The notes beneath the pieces are model-generated. The model ran no database searches. It was not told where the DNA came from and was given only the letters and a program-made list of their open reading frames with translations. Position numbers and translations under genes: made by a program. Positions 26,240 through 33,584 of a stretch of 64,000 bases of DNA are shown here, piece after piece. This stretch comes from Bdellovibrio sp. 22V (GTDB lineage: Bacteria; Bdellovibrionota; Bdellovibrionia; Bdellovibrionales; Bdellovibrionaceae). Each line of letters begins with the position of its first letter. The first letter of the stretch is position 1. The DNA is taken from the NCBI RefSeq assembly GCF_030169785.1, contig NZ_CP125854.1, positions 1,178,001 to 1,242,000 on the forward strand. The letters run 5' to 3'.

Positions 26240-26584
26240 ATGGTTCCAAGACGTAAAAGCAAAGTGCAACCTCCCCGGCCCGCTTGTCCTCTTACAACAT
26301 GCATGAGTTTTATTGGCGGAGCTTGGACGCCCAATATTATTTGGTACTTGCGTGAAGGTCCGCGCCGTTTTTCAGAGTTGAAGAATGATATTGGCAAAGT
26401 CTCTGCCAAAGTTTTGACGACTCGACTAAAGAAAATGGAGGCCGACGGCGTTTTGCTTCGTAACGAAGTTCCGACAAGTCCACCTACCGTCGAGTACAGC
26501 CTGACGCCTTTGGGCGCGCGCTTGATTTCCGCCATCGAATCCATCGTCGAAGTGGGTCACGAACTCAAATCCCGCCGCAAATAA
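26240..26584 (+). CDS. HxlR-family winged-helix regulator
   Basis: 114 residues of the HxlR type: 'CPLTTCMSFIGGAWTPNIIWYLREGPRRFSELKNDIGKVSAKVLTTRLKKMEADGVLLRNEVPTSPPTVEYSLTPLG' is split as helix, recognition helix and wing. Two cysteines at the N-terminus (C20, C25 region 'PACPLTTC') could sense thiol-reactive or electrophilic compounds, as known for HypR/YodB-type members. The divergent nitronate monooxygenase and the intergenic inverted repeat point to local control of nitronate or electrophile detoxification. Confidence 0.92.
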   Translation: MVPRRKSKVQPPRPACPLTTCMSFIGGAWTPNIIWYLREGPRRFSELKNDIGKVSAKVLTTRLKKMEADGVLLRNEVPTSPPTVEYSLTPLGARLISAIESIVEVGHELKSRRK

Positions 26585-26953
26585 CTAAGAAAGAATCGTC
26601 ACGATCAAAGCGATTGTTGCTGGAAGACCTTGGATGTAAAGGATCTTTCTGCCGACGGAATATCCGCCGTAGATTGCCGCCACAATCACACATGTCAGAA
26701 AAAACACGGCTACCTGGTAAGAGAACTCGGGGTTCGGGTGAAATATCGACCAGAGAAGTCCCGCCGCCAAAAATCCATTATAGAGACCTTGATTCGCCGC
26801 GAGCACCGCCGTGCTTTGCGCCTGCTGCGCGTTCATGCGAAACGCCTTCATGCCTTGAGGCTTCGTCCAGAGGAACATCTCAAGATAGAGAAAATAAAAA
26901 TGCATGAGTGCAACGATGAGGACAAAGCCGTTTTTTAGAGTGAAATATTCCAT
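26585..26953 (-). CDS. DUF1304 family membrane protein
   Basis: 122 residues from ATG at 26953, which fits the usual DUF1304 length and starts directly with the first helix (FVLIVALMHFYFLYLEMFLW). Four membrane helices are visible, with the family's 'MFLWTKP' and 'NQGLYNGFLAAGLLW' motifs. Function unknown. An upstream extension to 27028 is basic and unlike the family. The stop is directly next to the stop of the convergent HxlR gene (26584/26585). Confidence 0.85.
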   Translation of the reverse strand: MEYFTLKNGFVLIVALMHFYFLYLEMFLWTKPQGMKAFRMNAQQAQSTAVLAANQGLYNGFLAAGLLWSIFHPNPEFSYQVAVFFLTCVIVAAIYGGYSVGRKILYIQGLPATIALIVTILS

Positions 26954-27073
26954 AAACGCAGCATATCCACGAATGCGCTTTGCAAGCAACCTCGGTGACT
27001 GCACGCGAAAGCGCTTCCCAACGACCAAATCCTTGCATTTTTATGCGGCACCTTCTAATCTGAGGGCCTCTAT

Positions 27074-27149
27074 GCAGTCGTAGTTCAATGGATAGAGCAC
27101 TTGGCTTCGAACCAAGGGGTTGCAGGTTCGAGTCCTGCCGACTGCACCA
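27074..27149 (+). tRNA. tRNA-Arg (anticodon TCG)
   Basis: 76 bases with encoded CCA. Acceptor GCAGTCG pairs with CGACTGC, the anticodon arm is TTGG-CTTCGAA-CCAA with TCG at 34-36, and the T arm is GCAGG-TTCGAGT-CCTGC. The 17-base 3' end recurs 202 bases downstream. Confidence 0.97.
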
Positions 27150-27299
27150 CTTCTTTCTTACTTCTTCTGTTGGAAATTCCGTCTTTGATCTTTGTCGTTT
27201 GCTACGTCAGGACGCGGAAAAGCGCGCATTGAGCGCACTTTTCCTAAGCGCTCGACATTTGCCGCCTTCGCGGCAAGAGCCTCGCGCATGCTCCGCACT

Positions 27300-27323
27300 A
27301 AAAAACGCCACCGGCGTTTTTTT
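27300..27323 (+). terminator. Terminator downstream of tRNA-Arg
   Basis: AAAAAACGCC-ACC-GGCGTTTTTTT: a short GC stem inside A and T runs. It probably ends the tRNA transcript, which would carry a ~170-base trailer with further small hairpins (for example GCCGC-CTTC-GCGGC). Confidence 0.75.
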
Positions 27324-27336
27324 ACCGCGGGCACAA

Positions 27337-27353
27337 CTGCCGACTGCACCACT
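27337..27353. repeat. 17-base direct repeat of the tRNA-Arg 3' end
   Basis: CTGCCGACTGCACCACT at 27337-27353 is identical to 27135-27151, the T-arm/acceptor end of the tRNA with its CCA. The 185 bases between hold hairpins and a terminator but no gene. It looks like an attachment-site remnant left by an element that used the tRNA, or the stump of a second tRNA copy. Confidence 0.6.
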
Positions 27354-27361
27354 CTTTTTTT

Positions 27362-28006
27362 CTAGTCTTTTACGATTAGATGATTTTTTAGTTCGTTGTG
27401 GCCGGGAACGCCGATGGGGAAATGGGTTTTGAGGTGGTCGCCGCAGCTTTCGATGGCTTCGACAAAACCTTGCGTCCATTCGCCTTTGTGAAGTTTTGTG
27501 CCGAGGTTCTGCAAAACCTTGTCCCAGGTTTCTTTTGGAAGTTTGGATGAGATACCCTCATCCGCCAACACGACGGCTTTTTTCTCCATCACAGAAACGA
27601 AGATCAAAACGCCGGTGCCCGCGTGCGTGCGGTGTATTCTGTTGAGATAAAATTCCAAATGCGCACGCTGATGAACTTGCGCGACTTCATCTTTTTCCGG
27701 CACGAAAACTTTTTGAATCCAGTGAAAACGCGAAAGTAACTGGGAGAAATAATAAATCACCACAAGCAGCGGAAGCCACAACCACACCCACGGCGTCACC
27801 CACAACCAATCACTGAACGGCAATTCTACAATCACCAAAAGAAGCGTGATCAACAAAGTCAGCGTCAAAGGAACATGCCCCACTGTCGAAGATTTTTTGA
27901 CGATGACAGGAACAATCTCACCAGAAGTAGATTCCTCCACGCGAGAAATAGTCTCTTCAATTTTTTTAAGGTCAGAATCACTCAAGTATTTATTAATCCA
28001 AGCCAC
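27362..28006 (-). CDS. TPM-domain membrane protein
   Basis: 214 residues. The start is GTG at 28006, with AGGAG six bases upstream. After an N-terminal TPM segment (about 10-40: 'ISRVEESTSGEIVPVIV') come two to three membrane helices (HVPLTLTLLITLLLVIVEL, 'LWLPLLVVIYYFSQLL'), then the rest of the TPM_phosphatase (Psb32/YgcG) domain: 'THAGTGVLIFVSVMEKKAVVLADEGI' and 'WDKVLQNLGTKLHKGEW'. TPM proteins include a plant thylakoid factor with phosphatase activity and YgcG-type bacterial proteins of unknown role. The split placement of the helices is typical of the second TPM protein in lemA-associated clusters, but lemA is absent here. Confidence 0.8.
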   Translation of the reverse strand: MAWINKYLSDSDLKKIEETISRVEESTSGEIVPVIVKKSSTVGHVPLTLTLLITLLLVIVELPFSDWLWVTPWVWLWLPLLVVIYYFSQLLSRFHWIQKVFVPEKDEVAQVHQRAHLEFYLNRIHRTHAGTGVLIFVSVMEKKAVVLADEGISSKLPKETWDKVLQNLGTKLHKGEWTQGFVEAIESCGDHLKTHFPIGVPGHNELKNHLIVKD

Positions 28007-28033
28007 ATTTCGCTCCTGATACAAAGAAACAAA

Positions 28034-28152
28034 GGCTGTTCAAAAAGGTCCAGATGCAAGGCGGAGGGCCTTCCCGCAGCGCAGGCGTGCTAAAAGCACG
28101 TCGGAGCCAGGACAAGGCCCGACAACGAAGTCAGATGGGCCTTTTTCAACAC
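28034..28152. repeat. REP-like nested hairpin element
   Basis: 119 bases with GGCTGTTCAAAAAGGTCC at the left and its near complement GGGCCTTTTTCAACACC at the right, an inner GGGCCTT/AAGGCCC pair and a perfect central hairpin CGTGCT-AAA-AGCACG. From memory, elements with 'CTGTTCAAAAA-GTCCAGATGCAAGGC' and 'AGATGGGC-TTTTTCAACAG' ends are dispersed in many delta-type proteobacteria; a database search would settle this. It lies between the TPM gene start and a gene remnant, and its right end runs into the remnant's proline codons. Confidence 0.7.
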
Positions 28153-28322
28153 CACCACCTCCTCCTCCACCTCCGCCTGCGGAGACTGAAGTACAAATGG
28201 GTAAATGGAGTCTCGCCGCCGTGCTAGGACCGTGTACGGGCGCACCAACTCCTAACACAAGTTGTTCCCCCGTAGGAACGACAGTTTCCGTCTGTGGATC
28301 AACCTTTAGATGCGAGCCGTGA
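28149..28322 (+). pseudogene. 3' remnant of a proline-rich secreted-protein gene
   Basis: In the frame ending with TGA at 28320-28322 the bases read about nine prolines, then AETEVQMGKWSLAAVLGPC and TGAPTPNTSCSPVGTTVSVC, ending GSTFRCEP. Four cysteines and the clean stop look like the genuine C-terminus of an extracellular protein. No start codon with a site exists; upstream the frame enters the REP-like element. So the 5' part was probably lost when that element arrived, or by a deletion ending at it. The family is not recognisable. Confidence 0.45.
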
Positions 28323-28332
28323 TGGGAATAGT

Positions 28333-29370
28333 ATGACATTCTCATCACAAAAGGGTTTCAGCTTAGTTCAAACAGTTATTGTCCTTGCCCTTTCGACGAT
28401 TGTGGGTGTTGGCATGGCTTCTGTTATTAAAGACAGCTATTACAATTCCAAGCGAGCGGCAGTGCAGTCGATGCGGTTGATGGCCATCAATAATATTCGC
28501 TTCAGTTCAGGTAATTTTATAGCGATGAATAAAAGCGCGTTGGAGAATAGGAAAAAAGGAACGAATAGTCAGCTCGTTTCCTGCGTGTGTGGCAAATCGA
28601 ACTGTGCCACCAATGTGAAATACGACGTTGGGATTTATGACGTCAGCGGTGTTCCACTCGCAGGAACCTTGGCGGCACCTCGTTACTACAACACTCAGGG
28701 CGACAGATGTGATCAGGATCAAGAAGGATGTATTCTGCAGGCGACAGCCCAATTTACATGTATTGGGACAAACTGTGGCGATGCCAGTGCCATGACTGAC
28801 AGTGATCCTGTTTTGAGAATCAGCTACTCTCTAAAACCTATCGCCAATAAAGACATTTCGGGACTAGGGCCGATGCCCGAAGTAAAAGGTCCCGACATAG
28901 ACATAACGGCAAAGTCCATACGCAATTATGCTTTGGAAAACAGTCTTTGCGTCCAGATCAGCAGTTTTTCACCCAACGTCGGTTTTGTAACCGGTGGCGA
29001 AGAAATTGTTTTTCAGGGAGGCGGTCTGATGGATGTCAATCAGGTATATATTGGCGGTCAGGTCTGTCCGATTATAGCCCAAGCCAATTTGTCGTTATCC
29101 TGTCGGGCTCCGGCTGCAAGTGAGGGACTGTACGATGTTCTCGTTGCTTACGGAAACACAGAAAATCCCGAAACGATTTTGTTGCCTCAATCTTACGCTT
29201 ATAATCCCGTCCCCGCGGGTGGAGGCAACACCAATACGTGTCTTTGGCAACCCAAAGAGGCGTGCTCAATTAATTGCGACAAAGAACTGCCGTTTTTTCC
29301 TCCATGCTTTCAGGGAAATAGAGGAGAAAGAATCAACGTAAAGGAATACATCTATGAGTGTTCTTGTTAG
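28333..29370 (+). CDS. Type IV prepilin-like protein with IPT/TIG domain
   Basis: 345 residues from ATG at 28333. It starts with a short basic leader and prepilin peptidase site MTFSSQKG/FSLVQTVIVLALS, then a single hydrophobic helix. The usual Glu at position +5 of the mature pilin is Gln here. A Cys-rich globular region follows (about 70-190: CVCGKSNC, 'CDQDQEGC', 'CIGTNCGD'), then an IPT/TIG-like Ig domain (about 215-300: 'ISSFSPNVGFVTGGEEIVFQGGGLMDVNQVYIGGQVCPI... YDVLVAYGN') and a Cys-rich end. It is likely a minor pilin or pseudopilin displaying a binding domain. The next prepilin gene overlaps it by 17 bases. Confidence 0.8.
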   Translation: MTFSSQKGFSLVQTVIVLALSTIVGVGMASVIKDSYYNSKRAAVQSMRLMAINNIRFSSGNFIAMNKSALENRKKGTNSQLVSCVCGKSNCATNVKYDVGIYDVSGVPLAGTLAAPRYYNTQGDRCDQDQEGCILQATAQFTCIGTNCGDASAMTDSDPVLRISYSLKPIANKDISGLGPMPEVKGPDIDITAKSIRNYALENSLCVQISSFSPNVGFVTGGEEIVFQGGGLMDVNQVYIGGQVCPIIAQANLSLSCRAPAASEGLYDVLVAYGNTENPETILLPQSYAYNPVPAGGGNTNTCLWQPKEACSINCDKELPFFPPCFQGNRGERINVKEYIYECSC

Positions 29371-29959
29371 GACTTCGTCGGGATTCACCTTGGTGGAAGT
29401 TCTTATAAGCTTATCCATCGTCTCGGCTTTGGCATTAGGGGTGTCTTCTTTTTTACTGCAGTCATCGCAAGAACAGGTGAGGCTCAATGCTGATTCCACA
29501 CGGATGGCTCTGATTAACAGTTTAAGATTCAGTGCCGCGAACGCTGTAGCTCTGAAGAGAACGGCTGCAAGTATGACTTATCTCAAAAACTGCTTTTGCG
29601 GAGTGAATACGTGTTTGGAAAATAGAGTCGTGGAATTCTCTTTACGGGATATTACCGGAGCGGCTCTTTCGGGAATGACTTCGTCCCCGCAACGATACGA
29701 TATTTTAGGAAACCCCTGCAACAGTCCTTCCGCCGCCTGTGTTTTTGAGGTCACGACGACCTTTGAATGCAAAGGCTATCAATGTGGACGAGGAGTATAT
29801 TTAGAAGGAGATCCAACGGGGCGGGTGACGTACAGGATCGCCTTAAGTGCCGCCGCCAGAACACGTAAGGAACTGAGTTACCTGCGTGACGTCGTTGGTG
29901 TTCCTGTTGATTTTTCGATTAAATCATTGCGAGTCTATTCTGCCGAGATATGTAATTAG
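29354..29959 (+). CDS. Type IV prepilin-like protein
   Basis: 201 residues with a canonical prepilin leader: MSVLVRTSSG/FTLVEVLISLSIVSALALG, Glu at mature +5. The globular part has cysteine pairs (CFCGVNTC, 'CNSPSAAC', 'CKGYQCG') in the same order as the IPT/TIG pilin upstream ('CVCGKSNC', 'CDQDQEGC', 'CIGTNCG'), so the two are paralogues over about 150 residues and this one lacks the IPT/TIG part. The start lies inside the upstream gene (17-base overlap), indicating translational coupling and 1:1 assembly. It is probably processed by the housekeeping PilD and assembled by the pil machinery at the right end of the window. Confidence 0.85.
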   Translation: MSVLVRTSSGFTLVEVLISLSIVSALALGVSSFLLQSSQEQVRLNADSTRMALINSLRFSAANAVALKRTAASMTYLKNCFCGVNTCLENRVVEFSLRDITGAALSGMTSSPQRYDILGNPCNSPSAACVFEVTTTFECKGYQCGRGVYLEGDPTGRVTYRIALSAAARTRKELSYLRDVVGVPVDFSIKSLRVYSAEICN

Positions 29960-29983
29960 AGTCGCAAATAAAAAGGGACCCGC

Positions 29984-30002
29984 GTTCTATAATTTCCAGA
30001 AC
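29984..30002. promoter_or_regulatory. Palindrome GTTCT-N9-AGAAC, copy 1 (before kinase 1)
   Basis: Perfect ten half-site bases; spacer ATAATTTCC. It is centred about 63 bases before the kinase start at 30056 and lies just after the prepilin stop, giving the kinase its own control point. Confidence 0.75.
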
Positions 30003-30055
30003 AATAAAAGAATATCGAATATCCAGATCTGTCTTTGTAAAACCGAATAATATTT

Positions 30056-31471
30056 ATGAGTGAACTTCAAAGCATTGGCTCTTACGATTTGTTAAAACTG
30101 CTTGCGACTGGCGGGATGGCGGAGATTTATCTAGCGAGGTCAAAAACTTTAAAGGGCAAGATTGTTGCGCTTAAAAGGACCATTCCAGATCTTATCGACA
30201 GTCCTGAGATGAGCATAATGTTCACTGACGAAATGAAAGTGGCGGCTTGTTTAAATCACCAGAATATCGTTCAGACTTTTGATTTCGGATTTGTGGAGTC
30301 CCGCGCCTATTTAGTGATGGAATACATTCACGGGGTTTCACTGCGCGATCTCCTTCGCGTACTGCGAGGCAAAACTGAATTTCTAAAGATCCCGGTTATT
30401 CTCTATATCGTTAAGAAGGTGGCCGAAGGGTTGGCCTATCTCGCAAGAGTTCCAGATCCCGTAACGGGTGCACCTTTGAGTCTTATTCATCGGGATCTCA
30501 GCCCGCATAATATTATGCTCACGTATGAGGGCGAAGTGAAGATCATCGATTTTGGCATCGCCAAGGGAGTTTCAACAACACAAACCCAGCATGGCGTTAT
30601 CAAGGGAAAATTCGCCTATATGAGTCCCGAACAAATGCGGGGCGAGGACATAGACCAACGAAGTGACCTGTTTTCTTTAGGAGTCATTTTTTGGGAAATG
30701 CTGAGCAACAGCCGCTTTTTTTCGGGAAACTCAGTCAATGATCTCTATCATGTGGTTAGTAATTATCGATTGGAAAATATTGACTGTTCGATGTGGGGAC
30801 CTCTTGAGCCGGTTTTGCGAAGACTGCTGCATCATGATGCCAAACAAAGATACATATATGCATCTGATTTAGCTAGGGACTTGCAACGGCTTTTAAATCA
30901 ACTTGCTCCGCAATTTTCGTCGGAAGAAATATCTTATCTTTTGAAAGTTAAGTACTTTCGCAGAGACTATGAACTTTCCTTGAGCGAAATACGAAGACTG
31001 CAGACGCCAGAGCCTGTAAATATTCCTGTTTTCGTTTCGACTCTGCCGGAAGAAACAAGTGGGGAAACTGTCACAAGGGCCGCAGCGGCGAACGATTTCG
31101 CGAGCACTTTTGCATTCAGATTTAAAGAATATATTTCGATAGGTTTGCTAATCTGTCTCTTTGCCATTTACAAATATACCAACAAGAGCGGCTATCCTGC
31201 GCCGAGCACGATTGAAAGAAATGCATCGGCCATCTCTGAAGTTTATTTTCCTATCGCATTTTATACCGTGCCATCTCAGGCGAAAATTGAGGTGGACGGT
31301 AAAGTTATAGGTTCGGCAGGCATTGCCTTTGTGAAGATGAAAGAGAAAACATCTTATTTAGTCAAAGCCTCCAAACCCGGATATGCGACACGGGTTTTCA
31401 CATTCTCTCCGACGAAGCCGGCCCGATATGAAATTCACTTATCCAAAAAAATCGCAAAGGGGGACAGATGA
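30056..31471 (+). CDS. Membrane Ser/Thr protein kinase with PEGA-like extracytoplasmic domain (kinase 1)
   Basis: 471 residues. A Hanks-type kinase domain fills about 9-275: glycine loop LLATGGMAEIYLA, VALKR (catalytic Lys), HRDLSPHNIML, DFGIAK, 'GKFAYMSPEQ' and the conserved Arg region. All catalytic residues are present, so it should be active. 'HRDLSPHN' is the variant common in myxobacteria and Bdellovibrio. One membrane helix (YISIGLLICLFAIYKYT, about 362-378) leads to a small PEGA-like domain at the end (YTVPSQAKIEVDGKVIGSAG... VKASKPGYATRVF). It lacks a clear ribosome binding site. The next gene overlaps by ATGA. The N9 palindrome at 29984 lies upstream. Confidence 0.93.
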   Translation: MSELQSIGSYDLLKLLATGGMAEIYLARSKTLKGKIVALKRTIPDLIDSPEMSIMFTDEMKVAACLNHQNIVQTFDFGFVESRAYLVMEYIHGVSLRDLLRVLRGKTEFLKIPVILYIVKKVAEGLAYLARVPDPVTGAPLSLIHRDLSPHNIMLTYEGEVKIIDFGIAKGVSTTQTQHGVIKGKFAYMSPEQMRGEDIDQRSDLFSLGVIFWEMLSNSRFFSGNSVNDLYHVVSNYRLENIDCSMWGPLEPVLRRLLHHDAKQRYIYASDLARDLQRLLNQLAPQFSSEEISYLLKVKYFRRDYELSLSEIRRLQTPEPVNIPVFVSTLPEETSGETVTRAAAANDFASTFAFRFKEYISIGLLICLFAIYKYTNKSGYPAPSTIERNASAISEVYFPIAFYTVPSQAKIEVDGKVIGSAGIAFVKMKEKTSYLVKASKPGYATRVFTFSPTKPARYEIHLSKKIAKGDR

Positions 31472-32160
31472 AACCAGTTCATGCCGCCGTTATTTCGGCT
31501 CTTGTAGGACTATTGGGATTGGCTATGGCAGGGAAGCTATCAAAGAAATCCGAAGAGGCTTTAATTATTCAGTCGTCGAAGCTTCCAGCACCAGTATCGG
31601 AAGGGGCGGAGGCAGAAAACGCATCGGACTCCGCTTTTAAAAAGATGCTGGTCAATAAGCTTACGCGCAAACTGGATGCATTGAATTCCCAGTTGGATGT
31701 GTGCGACAAAGATTTGGCGGCGGCAACGGATTCTGCCTATGTATCCCGTGCGCAACCGCCTTCCGATGACGTCAAGACTCTTGGAATGCTCATAGAGTCT
31801 TCCGAAAAAGATCTCGCGCAATGCCAGAAGGAACTCGCTCGCTCTGAAAAAAACGGCAACAAAACAAATGCGCGAGAAACATTAGCGCGCTTACAAGAAG
31901 AAATTTATAATATTAACAATAAAATTTATAAGTGTAATATGAGCCTGGGGCGTGAAAATCGTTGGGCATACATTGATGAGCTCCTGCCGTCAGAGGACGC
32001 CACGCTGGAAGTTCTCCAAGCGCAAATCGCACGGGCGGAATCTATCAAAGCTTCACGAAACACAGAACTTATTCATTGTGCTATGCGCGCGGGTTCGCAA
32101 AACAGGGGAGGAGACGACGGCGATGGCACCTCCAGCGAATCCAATGTCGGCGTTAAATAG
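31468..32160 (+). CDS. Membrane-anchored coiled-coil protein, kinase partner candidate
   Basis: 230 residues, starting inside the kinase stop (ATGA overlap), so translation is coupled. An N-terminal hydrophobic helix (VHAAVISALVGLLGLAMAG) is either a signal peptide or an anchor; the remainder is helical and charged, with coiled-coil stretches (LTRKLDALNSQLDVCDKDL, 'ETLARLQEEIYNINNKIYKC') and regularly spaced single cysteines (C77, C117, C154, C203 regions). It ends in a Gly/Asp/Ser-rich tail. Not a known family. The tight coupling suggests that it works with kinase 1, for example as an extracytoplasmic partner. Confidence 0.75.
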   Translation: MKPVHAAVISALVGLLGLAMAGKLSKKSEEALIIQSSKLPAPVSEGAEAENASDSAFKKMLVNKLTRKLDALNSQLDVCDKDLAAATDSAYVSRAQPPSDDVKTLGMLIESSEKDLAQCQKELARSEKNGNKTNARETLARLQEEIYNINNKIYKCNMSLGRENRWAYIDELLPSEDATLEVLQAQIARAESIKASRNTELIHCAMRAGSQNRGGDDGDGTSSESNVGVK

Positions 32161-32168
32161 CAAACATT

Positions 32169-32711
32169 TTACTTGAGTTCACAATTTCCGATATTGAAAA
32201 GGACGATATCATGTTTGTCTAAGACACCTTTTTGAAAGGCGGCGGCAACGGCACGATCAATCATCAAAGAATCGCCGCCCCTGTATCCTGGGTATTGCAA
32301 TCCTGCCGCGTGCATTTTTCGTACGAACTGCGGTGTGAAGTCACATTCAGAATAGATCGAGATAAGGTCTTCGGCATCATTTTTCGACGTGGCTAATATC
32401 TCGCGAGCTGTTGCGATTCTGCCTTCGCTATCAGACATAGAAACTTGAACTTTGTAAATACCAAGCGCCTCTGTTTCTTCGGCAGCACATAGGGAAAGCG
32501 TCATATTCTTGACTGTCGTGGTAGCACATTTACTTGTATCTGTGACGGGCGCAGCTGCGAGGACGAATTCATCATCCATAGGAACTAAGCCAATATGCGA
32601 AGCTGTCACCATTTGTACGCCACATTGCATGGTTCTGGCGTTTGCAGAAGAGTAAGCTCCTAAACTCAAAGACATAAGTGCAACCGGAATAGTGCTTCTA
32701 AGACTCAACAT
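32169..32711 (-). CDS. Secreted protein of unknown function, coupled to a TIGR02147 regulator
   Basis: 180 residues with signal peptide (MLSLRSTIPVALMSLSLGAYSSANA-R) and five cysteines in the mature part (MQCGV, SKCAT, LSLCA, SECDF, NCELK). Its start overlaps the upstream TIGR02147 gene by 14 bases, so translation is coupled. No enzyme motif. The same layout, regulator followed by an overlapping secreted-protein gene, repeats at 35044-33585. The conserved region 'GYRGGDSLMIDRAVAAAFQKGVL' is not recognised. Confidence 0.78.
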   Translation of the reverse strand: MLSLRSTIPVALMSLSLGAYSSANARTMQCGVQMVTASHIGLVPMDDEFVLAAAPVTDTSKCATTTVKNMTLSLCAAEETEALGIYKVQVSMSDSEGRIATAREILATSKNDAEDLISIYSECDFTPQFVRKMHAAGLQYPGYRGGDSLMIDRAVAAAFQKGVLDKHDIVLFNIGNCELK

Positions 32712-33498
32712 GTTTTTCCAATTCTGAAGACAGCTCTTTCTTCGTCAGCGGGACAAAGGATACGTTCAACAAATAAACTTCTTTTTTAGGAGCATTCGCT
32801 CGGCCCAAATATTCGGCGCATTCGTTCACGAAACTGATGGATTTAGAGTGAATGTAATCTCGGTCTTCTTGGGAGGTCGCAACAAGCATATAGCCCGAAG
32901 AGACATCATCCAAAGGTAATTTCCGAACAGAACCTTTTATTATTTCCAAGAGTTCGTCATGAGTTTTAATAATAGCTTCGCGACTGTCATCGTCGGCAAA
33001 TTTAATATTATTGTTATGAGCGGGAGTGAGTTTATTAAACTGGCTGCGTCTGATCGCCTCAATCTTGAGTAAATCTGCAAGGGCCTTTTCGACGCTTTCG
33101 ACCTGAATACCCAATCTCTTGGCGATCCAAGCAGGGTCTTCGTTAAAGTCTTCCGTTTGCATGAGTTCAAGAATAGCGAGATAAAACCAATTTGACGCCG
33201 TTTCAGTCATCGCTTTCGATTCAATGTGAAATGTTGAAAAGACAGCAGAGGTTTGATCATCCAAAATTTGGAGCAACTCTTCGTTTTCAGAGAAAGCGGC
33301 CTTTAGTTTTGCGATCGTTTTAGGCGAGATCTTTCTTTTACCTTTAAGAATTTCGTTGAGAGTTGTACTTGTTAAACCAATCTGCTGCGCAAACGCCCTT
33401 TGCGAGAAGCGCGGATTTTTTTTCTTCTTCTGCTCGATTATTTGCGAAAGATATTCTTTGATATCGTGTTTTAGAAGTTTCTTCCAGCCGCTACTCAT
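32698..33498 (-). CDS. TIGR02147-family regulator 1
   Basis: 266 residues of the TIGR02147 family, common in Bdellovibrio and Fibrobacter. Residues 1-75 form a helix-turn-helix (FSQRAFAQQIGLTSTTLNEILKGKRKISPKTIAKLKAAF). The remainder is the DUF4423-like domain, with a second winged-helix-like section (WIAKRLGIQVESVEKALADLLKIEAI) and the family end 'EVYLLNVSFVPLT'. It is predicted to bind DNA; signals and targets are unknown. It overlaps a secreted-protein gene downstream. It is a candidate binder of the GTTCT-N9-AGAAC palindromes of this region, although none lies directly before it. Confidence 0.88.
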   Translation of the reverse strand: MSSGWKKLLKHDIKEYLSQIIEQKKKKNPRFSQRAFAQQIGLTSTTLNEILKGKRKISPKTIAKLKAAFSENEELLQILDDQTSAVFSTFHIESKAMTETASNWFYLAILELMQTEDFNEDPAWIAKRLGIQVESVEKALADLLKIEAIRRSQFNKLTPAHNNNIKFADDDSREAIIKTHDELLEIIKGSVRKLPLDDVSSGYMLVATSQEDRDYIHSKSISFVNECAEYLGRANAPKKEVYLLNVSFVPLTKKELSSELEKHVES

Positions 33499-33584
33499 GA
33501 TTCCCCCGCAATAGCCAGAAAAATTCTTACAATCTTTCCGTGCTATTTGCCAGTGAGGGAGGTCAGGAACCGTTCTCTATTTTT

